NCBI GenBank assembly: GCA_910589035.1
Contig: CAJUSI010000091.1
Location: forward strand, 1 to 62,157
DNA from: an uncultured Acetatifactor sp.
GTDB taxonomy: Bacteria > Bacillota > Clostridia > Lachnospirales > Lachnospiraceae
DNA length: 62,157 bases
Direction of reading: 5' to 3'
A program made the position numbers and the translations under genes. The first letter of the stretch is position 1, and each line of letters starts with the position of its first letter. Below, piece by piece: positions 17,421 to 26,225 of the stretch. The notes beneath the pieces are model-generated. The model made no database searches, was not told where the DNA came from, and saw nothing but the letters and a program-made list of their open reading frames with translations.

Positions 17421-18773
17421 ATGAAATTCTTCCATTACGACAACGAGAATATAAAGAAAACCCTGAATATGGCATGGCCGGCCATGCTGGAATCCTTTTT
17501 TGCCGCCTTTGCAGGGCTTGTAGACTCCCTGATGGTGAGCTCCCTGGGATCCCATGCGGTAGCCGCAGTGGGATTGACCACACAGCCCAAATTTGTGGGA
17601 TTATCCTTTTTTATTGCGGCGAATGTATCCATATCGGCCCTGGTGGCCAGAAGAAACGGGGAGAACAGACGCCGTGAGGCAAATCAGATTTTTTCCACCT
17701 TTTTACTCTTTATTCTGTGCATGGCCGTATTGATAAGCGCATTGATGGTGGTATTCGCGGATCCGATTATCCGGCTCTGCGGATCGGAGGATCTGACACA
17801 TGACAGCGCAGTGCTGTATTTCAAAATTATTATGGGAGGAATGATTTTCAATGTAATACAGCTTGGCGTGAATTCGGCTCAGCGGGGAGCAGGCAATACC
17901 CGCATTACCATGCGCACCAACCTTGTGTCCAATACCGTAAACATTCTGTTTAACTACCTTTTGATACAGGGACATTTCGGTTTCCCGGCGCTGGGCATCC
18001 GGGGAGCAGCTCTGGCCACGGTACTGGGAACCGTGGTCTCCAGTATTATGAGCGTATACTCGGTGTGGAAGAAGGATACCTTTGTAAGCATTCCCTATAT
18101 CATAGAAAATAAAATCAGACCTGCCTTCGAGGCGCTGAAAAATATCGTCAGGGTGGGCTACAGCGTCTTCGCGGAACAGCTTCTGATGCGGATAGGTTTC
18201 ATGCTGACGGCCATTATGGCTGCGGATCAGGGCACGGCGGCCATGGCGGCCCACCAGGTTGGGATGAATATCATGGGCCTGTCCTTCTCCTTCGGAGACG
18301 GTCTGCAGGCTACGGCGGTGGCGCTGATCGGTTACAGCCTGGGAGCGAAGCAGCCTGAAATGGCCAAAGAATACGGCAGAACCTGCAGGATGATAGGGGG
18401 CGTCATCTCCGTCATTCTCTCGGCGGTGTATTTCTTCGGAGCGGGATTACTGATGCGTATGTTCTTCAGGGAGGACGAGATCGTCGCCATCGGAGTCAGT
18501 ATCATGCATGTGATAATCTTTGTAGTGATTCTGCAGATCGCTCAGGTGATCTATATGGGATGCCTGAGGGGCGCAGGAGATACTCTTTATACGGCGGCAG
18601 CGTCCACCGTCAGCGTCACGCTGATGAGAACCCTGGGTTCCTATTTCTTCGGATACATCCTGCATATGGGAATCACGGGTATCTGGATCGGCGTGGTGGT
18701 GGACCAGCTCTCCCGCTATATCCTGGCAAATATCCGTTTCCGCCAGGGGAAATGGACTCAGATCAAAATATAG
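17421..18773 (+). CDS. MATE family efflux transporter
   Basis: A multidrug and toxin extrusion type antiporter of the plasma membrane, expelling organic compounds with sodium or protons. The 450-residue product has about twelve hydrophobic segments in two related halves (MatE, MatE). ATG 17421 (MKFFHYDNENIKKTLNMAWPAML) follows AAGGCGG and avoids the repeats upstream; the frame is open from 17343. Substrate cannot be inferred. It sits between rplQ and ecfA1, a place usually held by ecfA genes directly, so it is likely an insertion. Confidence 0.92.
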   Translation: MKFFHYDNENIKKTLNMAWPAMLESFFAAFAGLVDSLMVSSLGSHAVAAVGLTTQPKFVGLSFFIAANVSISALVARRNGENRRREANQIFSTFLLFILCMAVLISALMVVFADPIIRLCGSEDLTHDSAVLYFKIIMGGMIFNVIQLGVNSAQRGAGNTRITMRTNLVSNTVNILFNYLLIQGHFGFPALGIRGAALATVLGTVVSSIMSVYSVWKKDTFVSIPYIIENKIRPAFEALKNIVRVGYSVFAEQLLMRIGFMLTAIMAADQGTAAMAAHQVGMNIMGLSFSFGDGLQATAVALIGYSLGAKQPEMAKEYGRTCRMIGGVISVILSAVYFFGAGLLMRMFFREDEIVAIGVSIMHVIIFVVILQIAQVIYMGCLRGAGDTLYTAAASTVSVTLMRTLGSYFFGYILHMGITGIWIGVVVDQLSRYILANIRFRQGKWTQIKI

Positions 18774-18804
18774 CTCCGCCCTGTATATTCCTGAAAAGTG
18801 AAAC

Positions 18805-18836
18805 GGAGCCGTACGCAAGACTTACGGCTCCGGGGC
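18805..18836. terminator. Shared terminator of the MATE gene and the M15 peptidase gene
   Basis: GGAGCCGTA (18805-18813) pairs with TACGGCTCC (18823-18831). It lies at the 3' end of the convergent M15 gene and 30 bp after the MATE stop, so it can serve both strands. The T content downstream is modest (GGGGCTTTC). Confidence 0.6.
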
Positions 18837-19724
18837 TTTCTGAAAATGCTGATAATCCTTGACATTGTTCCAATGCCCTCCCCAGGTAAAGCCATGCTGG
18901 ATAAAGAGCTTGTAACAGAGATCATTTTCATCGATTTTATAGGGAAAACTAACGGAGCGGTCCGCATAGGCGGAAGCGGAGGCCGGGGAAACGATCTGCG
19001 TACCGTCCTGCGCATAGCCCACATAGGGATTATACAGCGGATTGATATCCACGGCCAGGCCCAGGGCGTGTCTGGAGAGGGCATCGCTCCCTGCCACCAC
19101 ACGGTAATTGAAGCAGGAGGTGTTGTCAGCCTCCATGGAAGCGATATCGTCCCCATTGTATTCATCGATCAGCAGAACTCTTTCCAGCCGGTACTCATTG
19201 CGATAAAGCTCATAAAATATTTCCGCAAGATCCCGGGCGATCAATTCATTGCAGATCAATTCCCCTTCTGAGATATTTCCGTTAAAGTCATAATGAATAA
19301 TATGGACATAACGAAGCTGGTCCAGGGTGATTTCCGGCTCGGCACCGTCATTTTCCCCGCCCGGAACCGGGTAAGAGATACCGGTGATATAACGGCGGAG
19401 GTTATCGGAGAGGGGCTCATAATAAAATCCCTCCGCCAGAAGGACCCGCTCTTCCAGCTGCGTTTCTCCGTTCAGGGCAGCGCCGGTCAGCAGGGAGGGC
19501 GGAACGATGTCCCCGGAGGGAAGCTGCGCTTCCTCCTCCCCTGATTCCGGGGAGGAGGGCAGACGCCGGCCGCCTTTATTCAAATCCTGAAGCGAAGCAG
19601 TGTTCTGCTTTGCGTAATCGCTCAGGCTCATGGCATTTCTGTTTAGAAACTGAGTCAGTCCGCGTACTATTACCAGGATACCGGCCAGAATCAGCAGCAT
19701 CTTTATTATTTTATTTCGGTCCAT
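18822..19724 (-). CDS. M15-family D-Ala-D-Ala carboxypeptidase-like protein
   Basis: Likely trims peptidoglycan stem peptides outside the cell. The 300-residue product has an N-terminal membrane anchor (residues about 7-24), a low-complexity linker and a C-terminal zinc peptidase domain. Zinc ligands are visible as SRHALGLAVDINP (His and Asp) and WGGHWNNVKDYQHF (second His). This pattern fits the M15C/VanY group. The start is ATG at 19724; GGAGGATAATTC lies just before it on the minus strand. Confidence 0.88.
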   Translation of the reverse strand: MDRNKIIKMLLILAGILVIVRGLTQFLNRNAMSLSDYAKQNTASLQDLNKGGRRLPSSPESGEEEAQLPSGDIVPPSLLTGAALNGETQLEERVLLAEGFYYEPLSDNLRRYITGISYPVPGGENDGAEPEITLDQLRYVHIIHYDFNGNISEGELICNELIARDLAEIFYELYRNEYRLERVLLIDEYNGDDIASMEADNTSCFNYRVVAGSDALSRHALGLAVDINPLYNPYVGYAQDGTQIVSPASASAYADRSVSFPYKIDENDLCYKLFIQHGFTWGGHWNNVKDYQHFQKAPEP

Positions 19725-19930
19725 AGAATTATCCTCCCGAAACAGGGCATTTTACAGGCTACAGAGGCGGGGCCTTATCAGGAAATATCCCCATCATTTA
19801 GAATATCATACAGGAGACGTTTTGTAAATTCCTGATGTGCGGCCAGGGCGGGAGGATATTTTGCGGCCAGTATTCAGTTGGCCTGTTCTGCTCAGCGGAA
19901 AACATATTCCGTAACCAGCGGAAAATCAGG

Positions 19931-20098
19931 CGGGCGGGGGCGGGGGGACTTTGTGAAAGCACCCACGGGGTGTCCTTAGCGGAGGCGAAATCCACTGGTT
20001 ATGGAGACTTAGATGCGCTCTTTGCATCTTAGTCTCCGTTACCAGTTAGTTCGCCGCAGCGTTACCCCGGCCGAGCAAAGTCCCCCCGCCCCCGTCCG
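19931..20098. repeat. 168-nt near-palindromic hairpin element
   Basis: The 646-bp gap between the M15 gene and ecfA1 holds a long stem. Outer arms of 23 nt (19931-19953 and 20076-20098) pair with a single G-T wobble; they include GGGGGCGGGGGGACTTTG. Inner arms 19994-20016 and 20024-20046 pair at 20 of 23 positions around a 7-nt loop. No open frame of note is inside. It resembles a MITE or a structured RNA; no family was recognised. Confidence 0.65.
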
Positions 20099-20370
20099 CC
20101 GTCACTTGCGGCTCTCCACCGTAAAGCCCTGCAATAGGCTGGCCCATTGCGGCCCTCTCATTGCAGCTCCCCTTAAAAAGCATTGCCGAAACTATGAAAA
20201 GTCTCTGAAAACAGTTGTAATTACAGGCGGAATCTAATATAATGTGTGTCAGCAGAGCGGACGTAAGGCAGGACACCGCGCCGGGGGAGACACAAAGGAT
20301 GCGCAGCCCTGCGGGACGACGACGCCGCGCCGCAATGAAAGCTTTTCAGAGAACCAGAGGAATAGACAGG

Positions 20371-21261
20371 ATGGGAATTGTAAAGACGGAAGACTTAGTA
20401 TACGAATACATCAGGCGGGATGAGGAAGGAAATGTGGAAGGAATCACCACCGCGGTGGACCGGGTCAGCCTGGACATTGCGCCGGGCGAATTCATTGCCA
20501 TTCTGGGACATAACGGCTCCGGAAAATCCACCCTCGCCAAACATATGAATGCCATCCTGAACCCCACGGAAGGAACCGTCTGGGTGGATGGAATGGACAG
20601 CTCTGAGGACGAGCATATCTGGGAGATCCGGCAGACTGCGGGCATGGTATTCCAGAACCCGGATAACCAGATTATCGGCCAGGTGGTGGAAGAGGATGTG
20701 GGCTTCGGCCCGGAGAATATGGGAATTCCCACGGAGGAGATCTGGCAGAGAGTGGAGGAGAGCCTGAAGGCAGTGGGAATGTATGAATACCGTAAACATT
20801 CTCCCAACAAACTCTCCGGGGGACAGAAACAGAGAGTGTCCATTGCCGGTGTGCTTGCCATGCACCCGAAATGCATAGTGCTGGACGAGCCCACTGCCAT
20901 GCTGGACCCCAAGGGGCGCAAAGAGGTTATCCGCGCCGCCCGAGCCCTGAACCAGGTGGAAAATATCACCGTGATACTGATCACACATTATATGGAAGAA
21001 ACCATATACGCGGACAGAATTTTTATTATGGATGAGGGCAAAATTGCTCTGGAGGGAACGCCGCGGGAAATTTTCTCCCAGGTGGAGAGACTTAAGGATC
21101 TGCGCCTGGACGTGCCCCAGGCCACATTGCTTTCCCATGAATTGCGGAAAAAAGGGATTGAACTGCCGGAGGGGATACTGACCGCACAGGAGCTGGCCGA
21201 TGCGCTGGCGGAATATGCCGGCATATCCGGCGGCCCGGGAAGAAATGCGAAGAAGAGGTAA
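20371..21261 (+). CDS. ecfA1: Energy-coupling factor transporter ATPase EcfA1
   Basis: One of two ATPases that drive group II ECF vitamin importers, in which different substrate-binding S components share one EcfA1-EcfA2-EcfT module. The 296-residue product has Walker A GHNGSGKST, signature LSGGQKQRVSIAG and Walker B CIVLDEPT. The frame is open from 20242, but ATG 20371 (MGIVKTEDLVYEY) matches the family start. EcfA2 starts 3 bp after its stop. Confidence 0.95.
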   Translation: MGIVKTEDLVYEYIRRDEEGNVEGITTAVDRVSLDIAPGEFIAILGHNGSGKSTLAKHMNAILNPTEGTVWVDGMDSSEDEHIWEIRQTAGMVFQNPDNQIIGQVVEEDVGFGPENMGIPTEEIWQRVEESLKAVGMYEYRKHSPNKLSGGQKQRVSIAGVLAMHPKCIVLDEPTAMLDPKGRKEVIRAARALNQVENITVILITHYMEETIYADRIFIMDEGKIALEGTPREIFSQVERLKDLRLDVPQATLLSHELRKKGIELPEGILTAQELADALAEYAGISGGPGRNAKKR

Positions 21262-21264
21262 TGT

Positions 21265-22137
21265 ATGTCCATTATTTTAGACCATGTCAATTATATATAC
21301 GGGGGAGATACTCCTCTGGCAGTGAAAGCCCTGGATGACATCTGCCTCCAGATACCGGACGGAGAGTTTGTGGGGATCATCGGACATACGGGCTCCGGAA
21401 AATCCACCCTGGTGCAGCATCTGAACGGACTCTTAAAGGCCACTTCCGGACATATCTACTTTAACGGCGAGGATATATACGATAAAGATTATGATATGAA
21501 AAAACTGCGGAGCAGGGTGGGGCTGGTATTTCAATATCCCGAGCATCAGCTTTTTGAGATAGATGTGTTCACCGATGTCTGCTTCGGCCCAAAGAACCTT
21601 GGGCTGGACAAAAAGGAGACGGAGCTTCGGGCCTTCGACGCGCTGCAGAAGGTGGGATTGCCCTCAGAGCTGTATTATCAGTCTCCCTTTGAGCTTTCCG
21701 GCGGACAGAAAAGGCGGGTGGCCATAGCGGGCGTTCTGGCCATGGAGCCGGAGGTGCTGGTGCTGGACGAACCCACGGCGGGACTGGACCCTAAGGGGAG
21801 GGAGGAAATTCTGCATCAGATCAAGGCGCTTCAGACGCAGACGGGCATGACGATTCTGCTGGTGTCTCACAGCATGGAGGACGTGGCGGAGTATGTGGAC
21901 AGGATTATCGTTATGAACAGGGGAAGCGTGCTTTACGACGATGAGCCCAGGAAGGTATTTGCCCATTATAAGGAGCTGGAAAGCGTCGGTCTGGCGGCTC
22001 CCCAGGTCACCTATATTCTGCACGAGCTGAAGAACAGGGGACTTCCTGTAGATGTGAATGCAACCACTATCGAAGAGGCGGCGGGTACGGTAATGAAAGC
22101 GCTGGGCAGACATTCCGGGAATAATATGCGCGAATAA
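21265..22137 (+). CDS. ecfA2: Energy-coupling factor transporter ATPase EcfA2
   Basis: Partner ATPase of EcfA1. The 290-residue product has Walker A GHTGSGKST, signature LSGGQKRRVAIAG, Walker B VLVLDEPTAGLD and a switch His in LLVSHSMED. It is separated from ecfA1 by 3 bp and followed by ecfT after 95 bp. Confidence 0.95.
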   Translation: MSIILDHVNYIYGGDTPLAVKALDDICLQIPDGEFVGIIGHTGSGKSTLVQHLNGLLKATSGHIYFNGEDIYDKDYDMKKLRSRVGLVFQYPEHQLFEIDVFTDVCFGPKNLGLDKKETELRAFDALQKVGLPSELYYQSPFELSGGQKRRVAIAGVLAMEPEVLVLDEPTAGLDPKGREEILHQIKALQTQTGMTILLVSHSMEDVAEYVDRIIVMNRGSVLYDDEPRKVFAHYKELESVGLAAPQVTYILHELKNRGLPVDVNATTIEEAAGTVMKALGRHSGNNMRE

Positions 22138-22232
22138 GGAAATGAAGGCTTCAGAATCAGAAGAAGGCCTTAAAACAGGAGAAGGAAAGTTACAGAATCA
22201 ATCAAAAGAAAGAAAATTATGCGGGAAACAAT

Positions 22233-23042
22233 ATGCTTAGAGATATTACATTAGGACAATACTATCAGACACAGTCGCTCATACACAGCCTGGACCCAAG
22301 AGTGAAACTGGGAGGAACGCTGCTGTATATCATATCCCTCTTCTTTTTCCGCAACTTTTCAGGGTATATGATTGCCGCGCTTTTTCTGGGCATAGTGATC
22401 CGGCTTTCCCATGTCCCCTTTAAATTCATGGTAAAGGGCATGAAGGCCATCCTCTTCCTGCTGTTGATTACAGTGGCGTTTAACCTCTTTCTCACGCCGG
22501 GGGAGGAGCTGGTCTCCTTCTGGAAGCTTACGATTACGGAGGAGGGACTGCGCAGTGCGGTCACCATGGCTGTCAGGCTGACCCTTTTGATTATCGGCTC
22601 CTCCGTCATGACATTGACGACTACTCCCAATAATCTGACGGACGGGATGGAGAAAATGATGAAGCCGCTGAAGGTAATCCGTGTACCGGTGCACGAGGTG
22701 GCCATGATCATGTCCATCGCCCTGCGGTTTATCCCTATCCTGATGGAGGAGACGGATAAGATTATGAAGGCGCAGATCGCCAGGGGAGCGGATTTTGAAA
22801 GCGGAAACATCCTGAAAAGGGCCAGGGCCATGGTGCCGCTGCTGGTGCCCCTGTTTATATCCGCGTTTCGCAGGGCAAACGACCTTGCCATGGCCATGGA
22901 GGCCAGGTGCTACCGGGGCGGAGAGGGCAGAACGAAGATGAAGCCGCTGATCTACCGGAGACGGGACAGAATGGGATATCTGTTTCTGGCTGTATACCTT
23001 GCCGTGAGTATATCGGTGGGACGGCTGGACGTATTCTGGTAA
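22233..23042 (+). CDS. ecfT: ECF transporter transmembrane subunit EcfT
   Basis: EcfT couples the two ATPases to the S component in the membrane. The 269-residue product has several hydrophobic segments and the coupling helix motifs with Ala-Arg-Gly (AQIARGADF) and (MEARCYRGG), characteristic of EcfT. The upstream ribosome site is weak. Normal gene order with ecfA1, ecfA2 and truA. Confidence 0.95.
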   Translation: MLRDITLGQYYQTQSLIHSLDPRVKLGGTLLYIISLFFFRNFSGYMIAALFLGIVIRLSHVPFKFMVKGMKAILFLLLITVAFNLFLTPGEELVSFWKLTITEEGLRSAVTMAVRLTLLIIGSSVMTLTTTPNNLTDGMEKMMKPLKVIRVPVHEVAMIMSIALRFIPILMEETDKIMKAQIARGADFESGNILKRARAMVPLLVPLFISAFRRANDLAMAMEARCYRGGEGRTKMKPLIYRRRDRMGYLFLAVYLAVSISVGRLDVFW

Positions 23043-23228
23043 AAATTTGGTTCAGGCCTGCCCGGTCAGACATTTTACACCCGGGCATGCACGGAGTATA
23101 AAACGGAGCCCGGCATTTCCGGGCAGGACCTGAAAACGGGACATTGGACCGGATGGGGATGCAGGGCTTAAGAGAAGAAAGGAAACCGATTGCGATAATG
23201 GCTCGTGAGTCTTAAAAGGGAGAGAAAC

Positions 23229-23972
23229 ATGGAGAAGAAGCGTATCCGTATCACGGTTGCCTACGACGGGACAAATTACCATGGATGGCAGATACAGGAC
23301 AATGGGAATACCATTGAGGCGGAATTAAATAAATGCCTTTCGGAGCTGCTGGGGGAGGAAATCCGTGTGATCGGCGCCAGCCGCACGGATTCCAGGGTGC
23401 ATGCGCTGGGGAATGTGGCAGTGTTTGACACACAAAACCCCATGCCGGCTTCCAAGATTTCCTATGCGCTGAACCAGAGACTGCCGGAGGATATACGGAT
23501 ACAGAGGTCAGAGGAAGTATCTCCGAACTGGCATCCCAGGCATTGCGAGAGCCGGAAAACCTACGAATACCGCATTTACAGGGCGGAATTTCCCATGCCT
23601 GTGAAAAGGCTGTATTCCTATTTTACCTATCACACCCTGAATGTGGAGCGCATGCGGGAGGCGGCGGCCTATCTGGAAGGGAAGCATGATTTCAAGAGCT
23701 TCTGCCAGACAGGGGCCCAGGTGGAGAACACGGTGCGGATTATATACGCTTTGTGGGTGGAGGAACAGGGGCAGGATCTTGTGATCCGTGTGTGCGGAAA
23801 CGGTTTCCTGTATAATATGGTCAGAATCATTGTGGGAACTCTCTTGGAAGTGGGCCAGGGAAAGAGGGAGCCCGAGAGTATGCCGGATATTCTGGCGGCC
23901 GGAGACCGGGCAGCCGCGGGAGCCACCGCTCCGGCCCATGGACTGACGCTTATGAAGTATGAATTCCTGTGA
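23229..23972 (+). CDS. truA: tRNA pseudouridine synthase A
   Basis: Converts uridines at tRNA positions 38-40 to pseudouridine. The 247-residue product opens with RITVAYDGTNYHGWQIQ and has the catalytic Asp54 in SRTDSRVHALG; most TruA have RTDAGVHA there, so the Ser-Arg variant is unusual but found in some clostridial TruA. The frame opens at 23205; ATG 23229 follows GGGAGAGA. Confidence 0.94.
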   Translation: MEKKRIRITVAYDGTNYHGWQIQDNGNTIEAELNKCLSELLGEEIRVIGASRTDSRVHALGNVAVFDTQNPMPASKISYALNQRLPEDIRIQRSEEVSPNWHPRHCESRKTYEYRIYRAEFPMPVKRLYSYFTYHTLNVERMREAAAYLEGKHDFKSFCQTGAQVENTVRIIYALWVEEQGQDLVIRVCGNGFLYNMVRIIVGTLLEVGQGKREPESMPDILAAGDRAAAGATAPAHGLTLMKYEFL

Positions 23973-24001
23973 TTTTCCATGAACTTTGCCGCTATAAATT
24001 T

Positions 24002-24056
24002 CAGTAAGGATTCTTGATAAGAATTTTTACTGAGAATTTTTGATAAGAATTTTTTG
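24002..24056 (+). terminator. Probable terminator after truA
   Basis: CAGTAAGGATTCTT (24002-24015) pairs with AAGAATTTTTACTG (24019-24032), and T-rich sequence follows, including a second TTTTTT run at 24050-24055. Confidence 0.6.
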
Positions 24057-24065
24057 GAAAAAAGA

Positions 24066-24094
24066 TTGACACAGGAAGCAGGCTATAGTAGAAT
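24066..24094 (+). promoter_or_regulatory. Promoter of rplM-rpsI
   Basis: TTGACA at 24066-24071 and TAGAAT at 24089-24094 with a 17-bp spacer. The transcript would have a leader of about 180 nt before rplM. Confidence 0.75.
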
Positions 24095-24099
24095 ATAAA

Positions 24100-24280
24100 A
24101 ATGTGACGAAGTTTCGAAATGCCATGCCAAAGCCCCGGCAGGGTATTTGAAATAGAGAAGAAAAGCGTCCCGGAGAAGCCATAGGACGTGGCCGGACATC
24201 TGCGGAAATATGGCGGGCACGGGAGAACAAGGGAGTCTGCTGAGACTGACTCAAGGAAAAAGCAATACGGAGGGAACATA
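24100..24280 (+). promoter_or_regulatory. Long 5' leader of rplM, candidate L13-type regulatory leader
   Basis: Firmicutes often carry an L13 leader RNA at this place (known for the family). Here the leader contains pairing such as GCCCCGG, GGCGGGCACG and TCTGCTGAGACTGACTC segments, but I could not fit it to a known structure by eye. Assignment rests on position. Confidence 0.35.
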
Positions 24281-24709
24281 ATGAAGACATTTATGGCTAG
24301 TCCAGCTACAATCGATAGAAAATGGTATGTAGTAGACGCTGAAGGTATGACCCTGGGCCGCCTTGCATCAGAGGTTGCTGCTGTTTTAAGAGGAAAGAAT
24401 AAGCCCACCTTTACGCCCCATATGGACACCGGCGACTATGTAATCGTGGTGAATGCCGAGAAGATTAAGGTGACCGGCAAGAAGCTGGATCAGAAGGTTT
24501 ACTACCATCATTCCGGTTATGTGGGCGGCTTGAAGGAAACTACCCTGAAGGAGAAGCTGGCAAAGAAGCCCGAGCAGGTATTAGAGCTTGCGGTGAAGGG
24601 CATGCTTCCCAAAGGACCTTTAGGAAGGCAGATGTACAGAAAGCTTTTTGTATACGCGGGACCTGAGCATAAGCATGCGGCTCAGAAGCCTGAAGTGCTG
24701 ACATTCTAA
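24281..24709 (+). CDS. rplM: 50S ribosomal protein L13
   Basis: L13 is an early large-subunit assembly protein. The 142-residue product has MKTFMASPATIDRKWYVVDAEG and the conserved GDYVIVVNAEKIKVTGKK and GMLPKGPLGRQM segments. ATG 24281 follows CGGAGGGAAC; upstream in-frame codons to 24188 are not needed. Forms the usual pair with rpsI. Confidence 0.98.
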   Translation: MKTFMASPATIDRKWYVVDAEGMTLGRLASEVAAVLRGKNKPTFTPHMDTGDYVIVVNAEKIKVTGKKLDQKVYYHHSGYVGGLKETTLKEKLAKKPEQVLELAVKGMLPKGPLGRQMYRKLFVYAGPEHKHAAQKPEVLTF

Positions 24710-24732
24710 GGGATAGGAGGATAAAACAAATC

Positions 24733-25128
24733 ATGGCTAAGACAGAAAAGTTCTATGGTACGGGCAGAAGAAAGAAATCTGTGGCAAGAGTTTATTTGAC
24801 ACCCGGCAAAGGGGATGTCATTATCAATAAGAGAAATATGGACGATTACTTTGGAATGGAGACGCTGAAGGTGATCGTTCGCCAGCCCTTCGTGGCAACC
24901 GGCACATCCGAGAAGTTTGACGTTCTGGTGAATGTGCGCGGCGGCGGATATACGGGACAGGCAGGCGCCATCAGGCACGGCATTTCCAGAGCACTGCTTC
25001 AGGTGGATGGGGAGTACAGGCCTCTTCTGAAGAAGGAAGGCTTCCTGACCAGGGATCCCCGCATGAAGGAGAGAAAGAAGTACGGATTGAAGGCTGCAAG
25101 ACGTGCACCTCAGTTCTCCAAGAGATAG
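24733..25128 (+). CDS. rpsI: 30S ribosomal protein S9
   Basis: S9 reaches the P-site tRNA with its C-terminal tail. The 131-residue product has YGTGRRKKSVARVYLTPG at the start and the terminal KKYGLKAARRAPQFSKR. ATAGGAGGATAAA precedes the ATG. Confidence 0.98.
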   Translation: MAKTEKFYGTGRRKKSVARVYLTPGKGDVIINKRNMDDYFGMETLKVIVRQPFVATGTSEKFDVLVNVRGGGYTGQAGAIRHGISRALLQVDGEYRPLLKKEGFLTRDPRMKERKKYGLKAARRAPQFSKR

Positions 25129-25233
25129 TTATCCCTTCGAGAGAGGCAGAAGATTACACAGACAAAAGATATGGAATCCATGGAAATCATGTATTTTCAA
25201 GGGGATAACGACTTAAATTCTCTGAAAAGAGTC

Positions 25234-25266
25234 AGCCGTCACTATGCAGAAGTGGCGGCTGTTTTT
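25234..25266 (+). terminator. Intrinsic terminator after rpsI
   Basis: AGCCGTCACT (25234-25243) pairs perfectly with AGTGGCGGCT (25251-25260), followed by GTTTTT. The remaining 150 bp before the next gene show no further feature. Confidence 0.88.
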
Positions 25267-25421
25267 ATGTGCAGGCCCGCATATGAAATTTTGCTGCTCA
25301 TGCAGCATGCGGGCCGCGCGGCAAGCAGGGGAGAAATCTAATGGAATTCAGCGCCAAATGGCAGAAGGCACGGAGACAGAGCCGGGAGCTGGCGGCAGGC
25401 TGACAGAATGGAGGGAAAAAG

Positions 25422-26078
25422 ATGAGAAAGCGATATTTGATGGGGGTAATGTCCCTGGTATTGGCCGGAATGCTGCTCTGCGGCTGCGCGGGGAAGGACG
25501 AGGAAAGGGAAGAGAGAAACCGGGACAGGCAGGAGACGGAAAGTACTTCCGGCCGGGAGGAAACGGGCCACGGGGAGCTGCCCCAGGAAGGCGCCGCAGG
25601 GAAGGAGACGCCGGAGGGAGCGGAGGAAAATACGGTGAAGGTTTCCTTTGAAGGGCAGGACATGGAGGGAAATACGGTTTCTTCCGATATTTTCCCGAAT
25701 TCCAGGCTCACCATGATCAATGTGTGGGCCACCTACTGCAATCCCTGCCTGAGAGAAATGCCGGAACTGGCGCAGCTGACGGCGGAATATACTTCGGAGG
25801 ATTTCCAGCTGATCGGAATTATCAGCGATGTGCAGGAGGGAGCGGACCAGTCGGCCATGGAAACAGCGGCGCAGCTGATAGAGCAGACCGGGGCGGATTA
25901 TCCCCATCTTCTGCTCAATGAATCCATCTATTACGGGATGCTCACCGACGTGATGGCCGTGCCAACCACCTTTTTTGTGGACAGCGAGGGAAATATTCTG
26001 GATACGGTAGTTGGCGCCATGGACAAGAGCGCATGGAAGGAGAAGATCGATGAGCTTTTGGAGGAATTGGAGAATTAG
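25422..26078 (+). CDS. TlpA-like thiol-disulfide lipoprotein
   Basis: A membrane-anchored thioredoxin-fold protein that would act outside the cell. The 218-residue product has a lipoprotein signal with lipobox LLCGC (Cys at about residue 22), a charged low-complexity linker to about residue 68, and a TlpA/AhpC-type domain with the redox motif CNPC in VWATYCNPCLREMPEL and the cis-Pro in VPTTFFVDSEG. It is the first gene of a three-gene redox set with the CXXC mini-protein and the membrane ferredoxin. Confidence 0.9.
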   Translation: MRKRYLMGVMSLVLAGMLLCGCAGKDEEREERNRDRQETESTSGREETGHGELPQEGAAGKETPEGAEENTVKVSFEGQDMEGNTVSSDIFPNSRLTMINVWATYCNPCLREMPELAQLTAEYTSEDFQLIGIISDVQEGADQSAMETAAQLIEQTGADYPHLLLNESIYYGMLTDVMAVPTTFFVDSEGNILDTVVGAMDKSAWKEKIDELLEELEN

Positions 26079-26220
26079 TAAGCATTGCAGGCAGTACGCC
26101 TGGATTGCGGGAGTGCTCCTGGGAGTCCTTTTCCTGGGCATCGGCATGGCGCAGGGACAGTTTGAAACGATCTGGAAAAAGGCAGTGATGATTTGCATGG
26201 AATGTATCGGAATCGGGTGA
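26050..26220 (+). CDS. CD1871A-type small CXXC membrane protein
   Basis: The 56-residue product has one transmembrane segment (YAWIAGVLLGVLFLGIGMA) and ends in MICMECIGIG, whose CXXC and IGIG tail match the CD1871A family as I recall it. The start ATG 26050 lies inside the end of the TlpA-like gene in another frame and follows AAGGAG with 8-bp spacing, so translation is probably coupled. Its role is unknown; co-occurrence with a TlpA protein and a membrane Fe-S protein suggests thiol redox transfer. Confidence 0.75.
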   Translation: MSFWRNWRISKHCRQYAWIAGVLLGVLFLGIGMAQGQFETIWKKAVMICMECIGIG

Positions 26221-26225
26221 AGCAT

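Noticed and set aside
23229..23972. TruA as inactive because of RTDSRVHA
   Set aside because: The catalytic Asp is present and the rest of the protein is normal; the variation is outside the essential residue.
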